Origin: Paenibacillus montanisoli
GTDB lineage: Bacteria > Bacillota > Bacilli > Paenibacillales > Paenibacillaceae
Assembly: GCF_003268025.1 (NCBI RefSeq)
Contig: NZ_QLUW01000002.1
Span: 868,001-932,000, forward strand
Reading direction: 5' to 3'
Length of the DNA stretch: 64,000 nucleotides
Below, in pieces: positions 51,062 to 59,766 of the stretch. The notes beneath the pieces were generated by a model that was not told the DNA's origin, ran no database searches, and was given only the letters and a program-made list of their open reading frames with translations. How positions within the stretch are numbered: the first letter of the stretch is position 1; every line of letters starts with the position of its first letter. A program made the translations under genes and the position numbers.

Positions 51062-52299
51062 CCCCCGGCCTCCTTCCCACCAAACAAGGTCGATAATGTG
51101 ACCGTCAGCGCCCTGCGAAAGGACACCGACGACAAACTGGAATAAGCGGAGCGTACCCGGTTATCGCCGATAAACCATGCCGGCTTCTCCGGCAGCTTGA
51201 TCCGCTGGCTTTGGGGCTCATAGACCGGAGTAGAGCCTATCTTAGTTTCGCCTATAAACCATTCCAGGCTGCCGCGCTCGCCCAGCAAATAAGCGGTTGT
51301 TCGGGCATCCAGCAGCGTCAGTCTCGAACGCAGCTGCTCCTTCTCTCCTTCGGCAAACGGATAGCGCAGCGTCCGTCCGACAGCCAGTGCATAACCGTTA
51401 ATCGGCTGGCCTTTATGAGCGATTTCGCTCAGGTGATAGTTCCTAAAGCCATAATCAAGCAGCTTCCGGTGATCATTCCAATCATCGCCGTCGTTGAGCG
51501 TAACCGCTACAAGCTGCTGGCCGTTACGCGTTGCGGAGGTAACCAGCGTCCGCAGCGATTTCTTCGTATACCCGGTCTTTACGCCGTCAGCGCCTTCGTA
51601 CATGGCCAGCATTTTATTTTTGTTGCGCCACTGATAGTCCCATTCTTCGATCGGATTCGGCGCCTTCTTCTCCTTGGTCTTTACGATTTCTTTAAACACC
51701 GGGTTTTTCAGAGCGTAAGCCGTTAATCTAGCCAGATCATTCGCTGACGAGTAGTGGCCTTCCGCATCCAGCCCGCTTGGATTCATGAATTGCGAATTCG
51801 AAAGTCCCAGCATTTGCGCCTTCTCATTCATCATGTGGACGAAGCCTTCCTCCGAGCCCCCGACGTGCTCGGCAATGGCCGTTGCCGCGTCGTTGCCCGA
51901 CCTGAGCATCAGTCCGTAAAGCATATTATGCAGACTCATTTCCTCGCCGAGGCGCAAATAAATGGAGGACCCTTCTTTGCCGGCGGCCCGCTTGCTCGTC
52001 TTGACCATATCGGACAAATTCCCGTGCTCGATGGCGACGATGGCAGTCATAATCTTCGTCAAGCTGGCAATTAGCATCGGCTTGTCCCCGGCATGGCTGT
52101 AAAGGATCCGTCCGGACTCGACATCGATAAGCGCCGCGGCTTTGGCATGTGTAGCGACGGTTTCCTTCTCGTCTTCTGCTGCCGCAGGAGCTTGCAGAGC
52201 CGATGCCGATGCCGCTGGAACTACCAAAGGCAGAAGAAGCAGGGCCGCGGCAAATCCGGCAAACAGCCGGCAAAGATTGCGGGTAAACCTGAACCTCAT
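51055..52299 (-). CDS. dacB: D-alanyl-D-alanine carboxypeptidase DacB
   Basis: Sporulation-specific penicillin-binding protein 5* homologue controlling cortex cross-linking. ATG at 52299 (AAGGAGG upstream) gives 414 residues. A signal peptide (about 1-34, cut near ASASA) is followed by the serine peptidase domain with Ser79-x-x-Lys82 (SLTK), Ser134-Gly-Asn136 and Lys241-Thr-Gly. A C-terminal beta domain follows. With spmA and spmB downstream it forms the same three-gene sporulation operon as in B. subtilis. Confidence 0.94.
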   Translation of the reverse strand: MRFRFTRNLCRLFAGFAAALLLLPLVVPAASASALQAPAAAEDEKETVATHAKAAALIDVESGRILYSHAGDKPMLIASLTKIMTAIVAIEHGNLSDMVKTSKRAAGKEGSSIYLRLGEEMSLHNMLYGLMLRSGNDAATAIAEHVGGSEEGFVHMMNEKAQMLGLSNSQFMNPSGLDAEGHYSSANDLARLTAYALKNPVFKEIVKTKEKKAPNPIEEWDYQWRNKNKMLAMYEGADGVKTGYTKKSLRTLVTSATRNGQQLVAVTLNDGDDWNDHRKLLDYGFRNYHLSEIAHKGQPINGYALAVGRTLRYPFAEGEKEQLRSRLTLLDARTTAYLLGERGSLEWFIGETKIGSTPVYEPQSQRIKLPEKPAWFIGDNRVRSAYSSLSSVSFRRALTVTLSTLFGGKEAGGW

Positions 52300-52385
52300 A
52301 CATTTCCTCCTTCGAAACATAAGGACAAGAGCATGGTCTTGTACCAGTATATGAACCGGGACAGGAGATATACTGGCCCGTCCCT

Positions 52386-52416
52386 AAAAAAAAGAAACCG
52401 CCCCGCAGGGACGGTT
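52386..52416 (-). terminator. Intrinsic terminator after gerW
   Basis: AACCG...CGGTT with inner CCC/GGG pairing (52396-52416) and an eight-T run on the minus strand, 10 nt after the gerW stop. Confidence 0.85.
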
Positions 52417-52426
52417 CCAGATGCAA

Positions 52427-52879
52427 TTAGTGGCCATCCATACTTTCGATGAGGACTGATTCCAGTCCGCTGTCACTGCTTTGCGAGCTTTTTTTGAACA
52501 TGGTTTGAATTTTATCGAAAACCTGAGGCGCAGAATCGATTACGCGCTCAATCAAATGCGTTTGGTTGTCGAGCGGTACGACACGAACGCCGTGCGTGCC
52601 TACAACCAGAAAGGCGATCGGCGTAATGGAGACGCCGCCGCCGCTGCCGCCGCCGAAAGGCAGCTGCACCGAGGCATTGTGCGCATCCCCCTGCTTATGT
52701 TCGTCAAATCGGATATCGCTTCCGCCGGCGACAAAGCCGAATCCTACTTTTGAAATCGGCATGATGACGCTGCCGTCCGGCGTCTGGACCGGATCGCCGA
52801 CGATCGTGTTTACGTCGACCATTTCTTTAATGTTTTCCATTGCCGTTTGCATTAAGCCTTGAATCGGATGGTCTGCCAT
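52427..52879 (-). CDS. gerW: GerW (YtfJ) family sporulation protein
   Basis: A 150-residue protein of the YtfJ/GerW family, in B. subtilis involved in spore germination with L-alanine. Typical features are the N-terminal helix HPIQGLMQTAMENIKEMVDVNTIVGDPV, the PDGSVIMPISKVGFGFVAGGSD strand and a glycine-rich loop (FGGGSGGGVSITPIAFLVV). It pairs with the DUF2953 (YtfI-like) gene 145 nt upstream, again as in B. subtilis ytfJ-ytfI. Confidence 0.93.
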   Translation of the reverse strand: MADHPIQGLMQTAMENIKEMVDVNTIVGDPVQTPDGSVIMPISKVGFGFVAGGSDIRFDEHKQGDAHNASVQLPFGGGSGGGVSITPIAFLVVGTHGVRVVPLDNQTHLIERVIDSAPQVFDKIQTMFKKSSQSSDSGLESVLIESMDGH

Positions 52880-52947
52880 CTTAATTACGTCCTCCTTGGT
52901 TCAAAATCGTCAGCTGTACCTTGCCGTTCATATCGTTCCCCCGGTTG

Positions 52948-53013
52948 AACCTCATTATGTAATTAAGCTGTGAGTCATAATGCGGTTCACCCCGGACAAC
53001 CTCATTATGTAAT
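52948..53013. repeat. Pair of 16-bp direct repeats, one extended to a palindrome
   Basis: AACCTCATTATGTAAT occurs at 52948-52963 and 52998-53013, 50 bp apart, each preceded by CCCCGG. The second copy extends to CCTCATTATGTAATGAGG, a near-perfect palindrome. Lies between gerW and the DUF2953 gene. Confidence 0.65.
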
Positions 53014-53023
53014 GAGGCCCTAA

Positions 53024-53719
53024 TCAACCGCGAAGCAAAATGCGCTGCAGGCCGATCATCCCGCCGGGAACCCCCTTTGCCCGCTTTATGCGGATGAACA
53101 GCAGCATGATCGCGATGATCGCATAACCGAAGGAGACCTTAGCCGTAAATTGGCCTTCCGTAGCGAAATACGTTTTCTGATACACCGGCTCGACGGTCAG
53201 ATTCGGTTCCGCCGTCAGCCTTACCAGCTGGGAGATAATGCCAAGCGCTGTCGTTTTCACCGACCACACCATGCCTGTCAGCATCGCGGTCCACATGGCA
53301 TCGTCCGTTCCGACCGCCGTTTTCCAGCGCAGCTCCGTTAGCTGAATATGGTTCAACGTTTTGCGAACCCAACCGAGCAAATCGTCCGTATGCTTCAGCA
53401 TCATTTGCGTCATGTCAATGGAGCGCATGATGGTCTGAGCGTCCATGCGCTGCATTTTCACGTCGCTGCTGCCGCCGCCCGCATTTTCCGCGGTCATTTC
53501 TTTCTTCAATTCGACACTCATGCCTTTGAACCGCATTACCGGCAGCTGCCAATGGTAATGAATAAGCCCTAGCAGCGCACGGATGCGCAGCTCGGCGTCG
53601 TCGTCGGTTCCGATTCGCTTCATATGTCCCTTTATCACGACGGGAGACAGCATTATAATCAGCAAAAGCAAAAAAAAGAGACCTGCCCCGATCATCCATC
53701 CGAGCGGGTAGCCAAGCAT
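53024..53719 (-). CDS. DUF2953 (YtfI-like) membrane protein
   Basis: A 231-residue protein with an N-terminal membrane segment (about residues 9-28, FFLLLLIIML) and a body containing LLGLIHYHWQLPVMRFKGM, typical of the DUF2953 family. A second hydrophobic stretch near the C-terminus (FGYAIIAIMLLFIRI) ends in a basic tail. It precedes gerW; the pairing suggests a sporulation role. ATG has GGGGGA upstream. Confidence 0.88.
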   Translation of the reverse strand: MLGYPLGWMIGAGLFFLLLLIIMLSPVVIKGHMKRIGTDDDAELRIRALLGLIHYHWQLPVMRFKGMSVELKKEMTAENAGGGSSDVKMQRMDAQTIMRSIDMTQMMLKHTDDLLGWVRKTLNHIQLTELRWKTAVGTDDAMWTAMLTGMVWSVKTTALGIISQLVRLTAEPNLTVEPVYQKTYFATEGQFTAKVSFGYAIIAIMLLFIRIKRAKGVPGGMIGLQRILLRG

Positions 53720-53788
53720 GGCGATTTCCCCCGTTTCCCTAATTTGGTCGGATATAGTATGACCTTGCGGACAAATCTCATTCTTTTC

Positions 53789-54418
53789 TTACTCTTCATT
53801 CGCGCTTTCTTCAAAGAGCGGTTCCGGCATCTCCTCGATCGTCAATTGACGGTTTTCAAGCTTCTCGAAGAGCGCCTCGGTATGCTCATCCAACGAATCG
53901 ACAGTGACAGCAGACGGCTCCGGCAGCGCATCCAGCCCGGCGAGCCCGAAATAATCGAGGAAGGACTTCGTCGTCCCGTATAGAATCGGCCGCCCGATCT
54001 GTTCAGCACGGCCCACTTCCTCGATCAAATCTTTATTTACTAGCGATTGAATGGCCCTGTCGCTCTTCACGCCGCGGATTTCTTCAATCTCGACCCGCGT
54101 AATCGGTTGCCGGTAGGCAACGATAGACAACGTCTCCAGTGCTGCTTGCGACAAGCTTGACCGTGTCGGCGAATGAGCCATCCGCTCGAAATAGGCGGCA
54201 TGCGCAGGATTCGTCGTAAGCCGGTATGCGCCCGCAACGAAGGACACCTGGATGCCTCGCTTCTTGCTTTTCAATTCCTTCGTCAAATCTTTTACGATAT
54301 CCGAGGCAACAGCCGCATCGAGCTCAAGGATGTCGGACAGCTGCTTTGGCGTCAGCCCCTCATCCCCGGCCATGAATAGCAAACCCTCAATAATCAACTT
54401 CAGTTTCGAGAAATCCAC
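53789..54418 (-). CDS. scpB: Segregation and condensation protein B
   Basis: Winged-helix subunit of the SMC-ScpAB complex. GTG at 54418 gives 209 residues, beginning DFSKLKLIIEGLLFMAGDEGLT. The two winged-helix units include TRSSLSQAALETLSIVAYRQPITRVEIEEIRGVKSD and GRAEQIGRPILYGTTKSFLDYFGL. A polar acidic tail (~50 residues) is longer than in many homologues. It overlaps scpA by 32 nt. Confidence 0.94.
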   Translation of the reverse strand: MDFSKLKLIIEGLLFMAGDEGLTPKQLSDILELDAAVASDIVKDLTKELKSKKRGIQVSFVAGAYRLTTNPAHAAYFERMAHSPTRSSLSQAALETLSIVAYRQPITRVEIEEIRGVKSDRAIQSLVNKDLIEEVGRAEQIGRPILYGTTKSFLDYFGLAGLDALPEPSAVTVDSLDEHTEALFEKLENRQLTIEEMPEPLFEESANEE

Positions 54419-55169
54419 CTTCGACTGCTTCTCCTCTCCAATGCACAACGATATCTTCAAACAGGCTGTGCTGATAGCAGCGGATATGCTTCATCTTCAT
54501 CAGCTCGAGCAGTGCCAGGAAGGTTACGACCACCTCGTGCCGGCTCATGTCTTCACGGATCAGCTTGGAGAAGCGGACCGTTTCGTTCTCGCGCAGCACC
54601 TCGATAATATCGCGTATGCGGTCCTTGACCGAGATTTCGTCCCGCTGAATGGTCGCGACGACATTCCTTCTTGCCGCTTTGCGGAGCGCCTTCTGGAATG
54701 CCGCGATCAAATCGGAAACATTCAGCCCTTTCACGGGATTTTCCGGAACGGCTTTCATGAAAGGGGTCAGGTCCTCCGGCTCCTTCGTATAAACCAAGCT
54801 CCGCTCGAACTCCTGCTCGCGCAGCTGTTCGGCAATTTGCTTGTATTTCCGGTACTCGATCAGCTTTGCGATGAGCTCGTCACGGGGATCCAGCCCTTCA
54901 TCGGACCAATCATCGTAATACTCGTCCTCAATGACAGGCGGCTTCGGAAGCAGCTGTTTGCTCTTGATGGACAGCAGAGTGGCCGCCATAACGAGAAACT
55001 CACTCGTTACCTCCAGCTCAAGCTCTTGCATCGCATTCAAGTAGTCCATATATTGATCCGTAATTTCGCTGATGGACACCTCGTGAATGTCGATTTCCGC
55101 CTTATCGATTAGATGAAGCAGAAGATCGAGCGGTCCTTCGAACGTTTCCAGCTTATACGTCACCGCCAT
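54387..55169 (-). CDS. scpA: Segregation and condensation protein A
   Basis: Kleisin of the SMC complex, bridging the SMC heads. ATG at 55169 gives 260 residues. The conserved start YKLETFEGPLDLLLHLIDKAEIDIHEV and LLSIKSKQLLPKP are visible, and a C-terminal winged helix closes the protein (FLALLELMKMKHIRCYQHSLFEDIVV). It lies 31 nt from ribH, at the end of the riboflavin genes. Confidence 0.95.
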   Translation of the reverse strand: MAVTYKLETFEGPLDLLLHLIDKAEIDIHEVSISEITDQYMDYLNAMQELELEVTSEFLVMAATLLSIKSKQLLPKPPVIEDEYYDDWSDEGLDPRDELIAKLIEYRKYKQIAEQLREQEFERSLVYTKEPEDLTPFMKAVPENPVKGLNVSDLIAAFQKALRKAARRNVVATIQRDEISVKDRIRDIIEVLRENETVRFSKLIREDMSRHEVVVTFLALLELMKMKHIRCYQHSLFEDIVVHWRGEAVEGGFLETEVDY

Positions 55170-55200
55170 GGTGAGAGCCAACTCCTACATCGATGTATTC

Positions 55201-55671
55201 TTAACCTTGAAGCACTTTCGTTAGGTTCGCCATTTCGATAGCCGTTACTGCCGCTTCCCAGCCTTTGTTGCCGGCTTTCGTCCCTGCGCGCTCGATAGCC
55301 TGCTCGATGGAATCTACGGTGAGGACGCCGAAAATCGTCGGTACGCCCGTTTTCAGGCCAATCGCGGCAACGCCTTTCGCAGCTTCATTGCACACATAGT
55401 CGAAGTGAGGCGTTGACCCCCGGATAACGGCGCCGAGCGTAATAACGGCGTCGTATTTGCCGCTCTCCGCCAATTTTTGCGCGATCAGCGGGATTTCGAA
55501 TGCGCCCGGCACCCACGCGACGTCCACTTCGCTGTCGGCTGCGCCATGGCGCTTAAAGGCGTCAAGCGCGCCGCCGAGCAGCTTGCTGGAAATAAACTCG
55601 TTGAACCGTCCAACGACGACTCCATATCGTAATCCTTCGGAAATTAAGTGACCTTCAAATACTCGAGGCAT
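55201..55671 (-). CDS. ribH: 6,7-dimethyl-8-ribityllumazine synthase
   Basis: Condenses 5-amino-6-ribitylamino-uracil with dihydroxybutanone phosphate; forms 60-mer capsids. The 156-residue protein has [53 protein letters not shown] and the C-terminal [20 protein letters not shown], as expected. Last gene of ribD-ribE-ribBA-ribH. Confidence 0.97.
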   Translation of the reverse strand: MPRVFEGHLISEGLRYGVVVGRFNEFISSKLLGGALDAFKRHGAADSEVDVAWVPGAFEIPLIAQKLAESGKYDAVITLGAVIRGSTPHFDYVCNEAAKGVAAIGLKTGVPTIFGVLTVDSIEQAIERAGTKAGNKGWEAAVTAIEMANLTKVLQG

Positions 55672-55716
55672 TGATTATTCATCCTTTCGGTAGTCCTTGC
55701 TGGCAAGGGAAGTTAG

Positions 55717-56937
55717 TTATTGCGGCATATCATCAAACTTCAGCAGATGGCCGAGCTTTGATTTCTTGGTATGCAAATAGTTGTTGTTGCTTTCGTTGGC
55801 GTCCATTTGAATCGGCACGCGCTCGACAACCTCGATTCCGTAGCCTTCCAAACCGCGGATCTTGCGCGGATTGTTCGTCAGCAGGCGCATTTTGCGGATG
55901 CCAAGATCCTTCAAAATTTGAGCGCCTATGCCATAATCGCGCAAATCGGGCTTAAAGCCCAGTTTAATATTCGCGTCGACCGTATCCAATCCCTGCTCCT
56001 GAAGCTGATAAGCTTTCAATTTGTTAATAAGACCGATGCCGCGGCCTTCCTGGCGCATGTAGAGCAGAACGCCTTTGCCGGCTTCGTTGATCTGTCTTAG
56101 CGCCGCCTCCAGCTGAGGGCCGCAATCGCACCGGTGCGAATGGAAGACGTCGCCGGTTAAGCATTCGGAATGAACGCGCACGAGCGTCGGCTGCGCGGGA
56201 TCGATTTCGCCTTTCACGAAAGCGACATGCTCCTTGTTGTCGACTTCATTCGTGTAGGCAACCGCGCGGAATACGCCAAAATCGGTCGGCATCTTCACAT
56301 CGACAACGCGCTCCACCAATTTCTCTTTCTCATTGCGGTAGTGGATCATCTCTTGAATGGAAATCAGCTTCAAGCCATGCTTCTCTTTGAACTCAATCAA
56401 ATCGGGCAGACGAGCCATCGAGCCGTCTTCTTTAATGATTTCGCAAATGACCGCTGCCGGCGCGGAGCCGCACATGCGGGCCAGATCGATTGCCGCCTCC
56501 GTGTGGCCGGCCCGGCGCAAAACTCCGCCTTTCTTGGCGATCAGCGGGAAAATGTGACCCGGACGCCGGAAATCATCCGCTTTCGTATTCGGATCGATCA
56601 GCGCTTGGATCGTTTGCGACCGTTCATACGCAGAGATGCCTGTCGTCGTCGAAACATGGTCGACGGACACCGTAAACGCCGTACCGTGGTAATCGGTATT
56701 GCGCTGCACCATCGGCGGCAGATCGAGCTCCTCGGCTCGATCTGCCGTAATCGGCACGCAGACGAGGCCGCGGGCTTCCGTTATCATGAAGTTGATGATC
56801 TCGGGCGTCGCTTTGCTGGCCAGTGCGATCAGATCGCCTTCGTTTTCCCGATCCTCGTCATCGACGACAATGACCGCTTTGCCCAGGATCAAATCATAGA
56901 TCGCTTCCTCGATCGTATCAAACGCTTGGCTATTCAT
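55717..56937 (-). CDS. ribBA: Bifunctional DHBP synthase / GTP cyclohydrolase II
   Basis: Makes both riboflavin precursors. Residues 1-~200 are 3,4-dihydroxy-2-butanone 4-phosphate synthase ([39 protein letters not shown]). Residues ~205-406 are GTP cyclohydrolase II with the zinc motif [17 protein letters not shown] and [20 protein letters not shown]. The 406-residue length is normal for the fused Firmicute enzyme. Confidence 0.97.
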   Translation of the reverse strand: MNSQAFDTIEEAIYDLILGKAVIVVDDEDRENEGDLIALASKATPEIINFMITEARGLVCVPITADRAEELDLPPMVQRNTDYHGTAFTVSVDHVSTTTGISAYERSQTIQALIDPNTKADDFRRPGHIFPLIAKKGGVLRRAGHTEAAIDLARMCGSAPAAVICEIIKEDGSMARLPDLIEFKEKHGLKLISIQEMIHYRNEKEKLVERVVDVKMPTDFGVFRAVAYTNEVDNKEHVAFVKGEIDPAQPTLVRVHSECLTGDVFHSHRCDCGPQLEAALRQINEAGKGVLLYMRQEGRGIGLINKLKAYQLQEQGLDTVDANIKLGFKPDLRDYGIGAQILKDLGIRKMRLLTNNPRKIRGLEGYGIEVVERVPIQMDANESNNNYLHTKKSKLGHLLKFDDMPQ

Positions 56938-56981
56938 CGTCTCTCACTCTCCTCGTTAAGGATTATCCGCATTCCTGCCGG

Positions 56982-57674
56982 TTAGAAAAAGCCGTTCTCC
57001 GCCAGAAACGCTGCCGTAATGCCGCTCTTAGCCGGGGCGGATCTCCCGCCTCCGCTGCTGTCGACGCCTGGCCCGGCACCTCTAAAATGAAGCAGATGGT
57101 CTACATATTTGCCGAGCACATCGCACTCCACATTGATGACGCTGCCCGCTTGCTTGACCTGCAGCGCCGTCTCGCGGAGCGTATGCGGAATGATGGAGAC
57201 GGAAAAGCTCGCATCGCTTGCGTGTACGACCGTAAGACTGATGCCATCGAGCGTGATGGAGCCTTGCGGGATGATATAACGCATCAGGCCGACGTCGTTC
57301 GGCCTGATGGTAAATACGACCGCGTTGACATCGTTCTCCCTCGCAAGCACTTCGCCCGTGCCGTCGACATGGCCTTGCACGATATGGCCGCCGAAGCGCC
57401 CGCCCGCCTTCATGGCGCGCTCCAGGTTCACCCGCTCGCCCGGGCGGATATCCCTCAAGTTCGTATGGCGAAACGTTTGCGGCATGACATCGACCGTGAA
57501 GACGGAAGAGCCGTGCAGCTCAGTCACCGTCAAGCAAACCCCGTTGACGGCGATGCTGTCGCCGATCGCGGCATCCTTAAGCACATGCGGCGCTTCTATG
57601 GTTAGCACCATGGCCTCGCCTTGCTTGTGAGCCTTCTTCAACGTGCCGATCTCTTCGATAAGTCCGGTAAACAT
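56982..57674 (-). CDS. ribE: Riboflavin synthase alpha chain
   Basis: Dismutates two lumazine molecules to riboflavin. The 230-residue protein has two lumazine-binding repeats, each starting with the pattern MFTGLIEEIGT or GGHIVQGHVDGTGE, with NGVCLTVTEL in the first and DGISLTVVHA in the second. A glycine/serine-rich tail (GPGVDSSGGGRSAP) adds ~20 residues beyond the usual end. Confidence 0.96.
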   Translation of the reverse strand: MFTGLIEEIGTLKKAHKQGEAMVLTIEAPHVLKDAAIGDSIAVNGVCLTVTELHGSSVFTVDVMPQTFRHTNLRDIRPGERVNLERAMKAGGRFGGHIVQGHVDGTGEVLARENDVNAVVFTIRPNDVGLMRYIIPQGSITLDGISLTVVHASDASFSVSIIPHTLRETALQVKQAGSVINVECDVLGKYVDHLLHFRGAGPGVDSSGGGRSAPAKSGITAAFLAENGFF

Positions 57675-57712
57675 TCCATTCTCTCCTCCTCTCCCCTAGC
57701 CCTTTCGCACGT

Positions 57713-58846
57713 TTACTCGGCTCCACCGGAGTGGTCGCCGAAAGGGCTGCGAAAGTATCCGCTGATCAGAATGTCGCTGCCAACCTGCTCGACCGACATC
57801 TCGCGGAGCGGGATGGCATCAGACATCTTCTCGAAGCCGCCGAATTGAAAAACACCTGGTGCGTCGGTCCCGCCGATCACCTTCGGGGCAACGAAGATCA
57901 TGACCTTATCAATGAGTCCAAGCTCCAGCATCGCACCGTTCAGCTTCCCGCCGCCCTCGAGCAGAATGGAGCCGATTTCGCGCACGCCCAGCTCCTGCAT
58001 CGCAAGCTTCAAGTCGACTCGGGTTCCAGCGCCGCAAGCTAGCACTTCTGCACCGGCTTCCGTGAGCGCGTTTCGCTTCGCTTCATCAGCGCCGGCAGTC
58101 GTCAGCACGATAACGCGGGACGTACGGTCTTGGAGCATTCGGGCTTGCGGGGGCAGCCGCAAGGATGAGTCCACGATAATGCGGACGGGATGAACAGCCG
58201 GCACGGATAGCCGTGTCGTCAGCTCCGGATCGTCCGCGAGCGCCGTTTCAACGCCGATCATGATGCCCATGTGGCGGTGACGCAGCGAATGCGTCAGCTC
58301 TCTTGCCGCCGGACCGCTCACGTACCGGCTGTCGCCTGTTTTTGCCGCCAGCTTCCCGTCGAGCGTCATTGCCGATTTCATCGTGACGAACGGCAGCTTC
58401 GTAACGATGTATTTGTTGAACATTTCGTTCATCCGCATCGACTCTTCGCCTAGCAGACCTACGTCGACGGCAATGCCCGCCTGTCTGATCCTCTCGATTC
58501 CGCGGCCGGCGACCTGCGGGTTCGGATCTGTGCAGGCGACGACGACCCGTGCCGCCTTCGCCTCTATAATCCGTTCGCAGCAGGGAGGCGTTCTCCCGTG
58601 ATGGCTGCAAGGCTCCAGCGTCACATAGACCGTCGCGCCCTCCGCCTGCTCGCCAGCCATCTTCAATGCATGAACCTCGGCATGGCCTTCACCGCGCCGA
58701 AGATGGGCGCCGAGACCGACGATGCGGCCTTCCTTGACAACGACGCAGCCGACGACCGGATTGATCTCCGTCTGCCCTTGTGCCTTAGAAGCCATATCCA
58801 GTGCCAGCCGCATGTACATTTCATCGTTTAGGATTGCAATCGACAT
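57713..58846 (-). CDS. ribD: Bifunctional riboflavin deaminase/reductase RibD
   Basis: Performs the deamination and side-chain reduction steps of riboflavin synthesis. The 377-residue protein has an N-terminal deaminase domain with zinc motif HAEVHAL and PCSHHGRTPPC, and a C-terminal NADPH-dependent reductase domain (MTLDGKLAAKTGDSRYVSG and LLEGGGKLNGAML). ATG at 58846 follows GGGGTGA, which is part of the riboswitch terminator hairpin. First gene of the operon. Confidence 0.97.
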   Translation of the reverse strand: MSIAILNDEMYMRLALDMASKAQGQTEINPVVGCVVVKEGRIVGLGAHLRRGEGHAEVHALKMAGEQAEGATVYVTLEPCSHHGRTPPCCERIIEAKAARVVVACTDPNPQVAGRGIERIRQAGIAVDVGLLGEESMRMNEMFNKYIVTKLPFVTMKSAMTLDGKLAAKTGDSRYVSGPAARELTHSLRHRHMGIMIGVETALADDPELTTRLSVPAVHPVRIIVDSSLRLPPQARMLQDRTSRVIVLTTAGADEAKRNALTEAGAEVLACGAGTRVDLKLAMQELGVREIGSILLEGGGKLNGAMLELGLIDKVMIFVAPKVIGGTDAPGVFQFGGFEKMSDAIPLREMSVEQVGSDILISGYFRSPFGDHSGGAE

Positions 58847-58847
58847 A

Positions 58848-58886
58848 ATAAAAAATCACCCCTCGGCAGTCAGCCAACGGGGTGAT
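58848..58886 (-). terminator. Riboswitch expression platform: terminator that contains the ribD ribosome-binding site
   Basis: Arms ATCACCCC and GGGGTGAT (58879-58886 and 58855-58862), extended by a partial TTGGC/GCCGA pairing, are followed by TTTTTTAT on the minus strand. The downstream arm holds GGGGTGA, the only plausible ribD Shine-Dalgarno, 9 nt before the ATG. Confidence 0.85.
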
Positions 58887-59001
58887 GGGTGCATGAATCA
58901 TGAAAGGGACGCATACGAAGACACATTCAAACAGACTCAGCAACAATGTGAAAAAAAGAACAAAGTTGGCGAGACATGAAAAAATGGAATTCGCGCAAAA
59001 T

Positions 59002-59180
59002 CTCCTTCTCCCATCCAGACTGTACTGTCGGTCCCGGATTTGCACCAGGTCCACCGCTTCGCATGCCGTACGCCTCTCGGCGCTACACCAATGCGAATCG
59101 GGTCACGGACTGACAAAGCGGGCTTAGCGCCCCCTTTGATCACCGCCGGTTGGGAATTTCACCCTACCCCGAAGGAATAA
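59002..59180 (-). ncRNA. FMN riboswitch (RFN element)
   Basis: Conserved RFN sequence is visible on the minus strand: the 5' GGGGTAGGGTGAAATTCCC followed by AACCGGCGGTGA, then an AGTCCGTGACCCG segment, GGTGGACCTGGTGCAAATCC, GGGACCGACAGTACAGTCTGG and a closing GGGAGAAGGA. It lies about 155 nt before ribD. FMN binding is expected to fold the downstream terminator and shut the operon. Confidence 0.96.
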
Positions 59181-59198
59181 CGCAAATACTTTGAAGAA

Positions 59199-59227
59199 AT
59201 GTTACCATTTCACCATGGAAATTGCAA
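59199..59227 (-). promoter_or_regulatory. Sigma-A promoter of the riboflavin operon
   Basis: TTGCAA (59222-59227), 17-nt spacer, TAACAT (59199-59204) on the minus strand, just upstream of the FMN aptamer. Confidence 0.65.
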
Positions 59228-59260
59228 CTTGTTTTGTAGGCATTAACCGGACAGCTAGAA

Positions 59261-59301
59261 GAAAACCCGCAAACCGGTGCAGGTTCACCGATTTGCGGGT
59301 T
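59261..59301 (-). terminator. Intrinsic terminator after ppiB
   Basis: AACCCGCAAA/TTTGCGGGTT (10 bp) with an inner CGGTG/CACCG stem, then TTTTC on the minus strand, 8 nt after the ppiB stop. Confidence 0.88.
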
Positions 59302-59308
59302 CCTTGTC

Positions 59309-59740
59309 TTACAGTTCTTTTACTTCAACCTTGCTCATTTTGTCGCGGCCTTTGAAGGCATCGATATGCTCCATGCCTTTTGCCACTTTGCCGAAAACGG
59401 TATGTTGGCCGTCCAGGTGCGGCTGCGGCTGGTACGCGATGTAGAATTGGCTGCCGCCGGTGTTGCGGCCGGCATGCGCCATTGCGAGCGATCCGCGCTC
59501 ATGCTTGTTCGGGTTGATTTCGCAGTTGATTTGGTAACCGGGACCGCCAGTGCCTGTCCCGTTCGGGCAACCTCCTTGCGCTACGAAACCCGGAATGACG
59601 CGGTGGAACGTCAGACCGTTATAGAAGCCTTCGTTCGCCAGCTTCTCGAAGTTTGCAACCGTGTTCGGCGCATCCTTGTCGAAGAGGTCAAGAACGACTT
59701 CGGCGCCGTTCTCCATTGTAATGAATGCTTGCTTTGCCAT
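59309..59740 (-). CDS. ppiB: Peptidyl-prolyl cis-trans isomerase, cyclophilin type
   Basis: Cytoplasmic cyclophilin speeding proline isomerisation. The 143-residue protein has no signal peptide and carries the catalytic [25 protein letters not shown] segment, followed by [20 protein letters not shown] and [11 protein letters not shown]. Length is that of B. subtilis PpiB. Located between lysA and the rib operon in the same order as in B. subtilis. Confidence 0.96.
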   Translation of the reverse strand: MAKQAFITMENGAEVVLDLFDKDAPNTVANFEKLANEGFYNGLTFHRVIPGFVAQGGCPNGTGTGGPGYQINCEINPNKHERGSLAMAHAGRNTGGSQFYIAYQPQPHLDGQHTVFGKVAKGMEHIDAFKGRDKMSKVEVKEL

Positions 59741-59766
59741 TGAATTGCTGCCTCCTCAAAACACAA

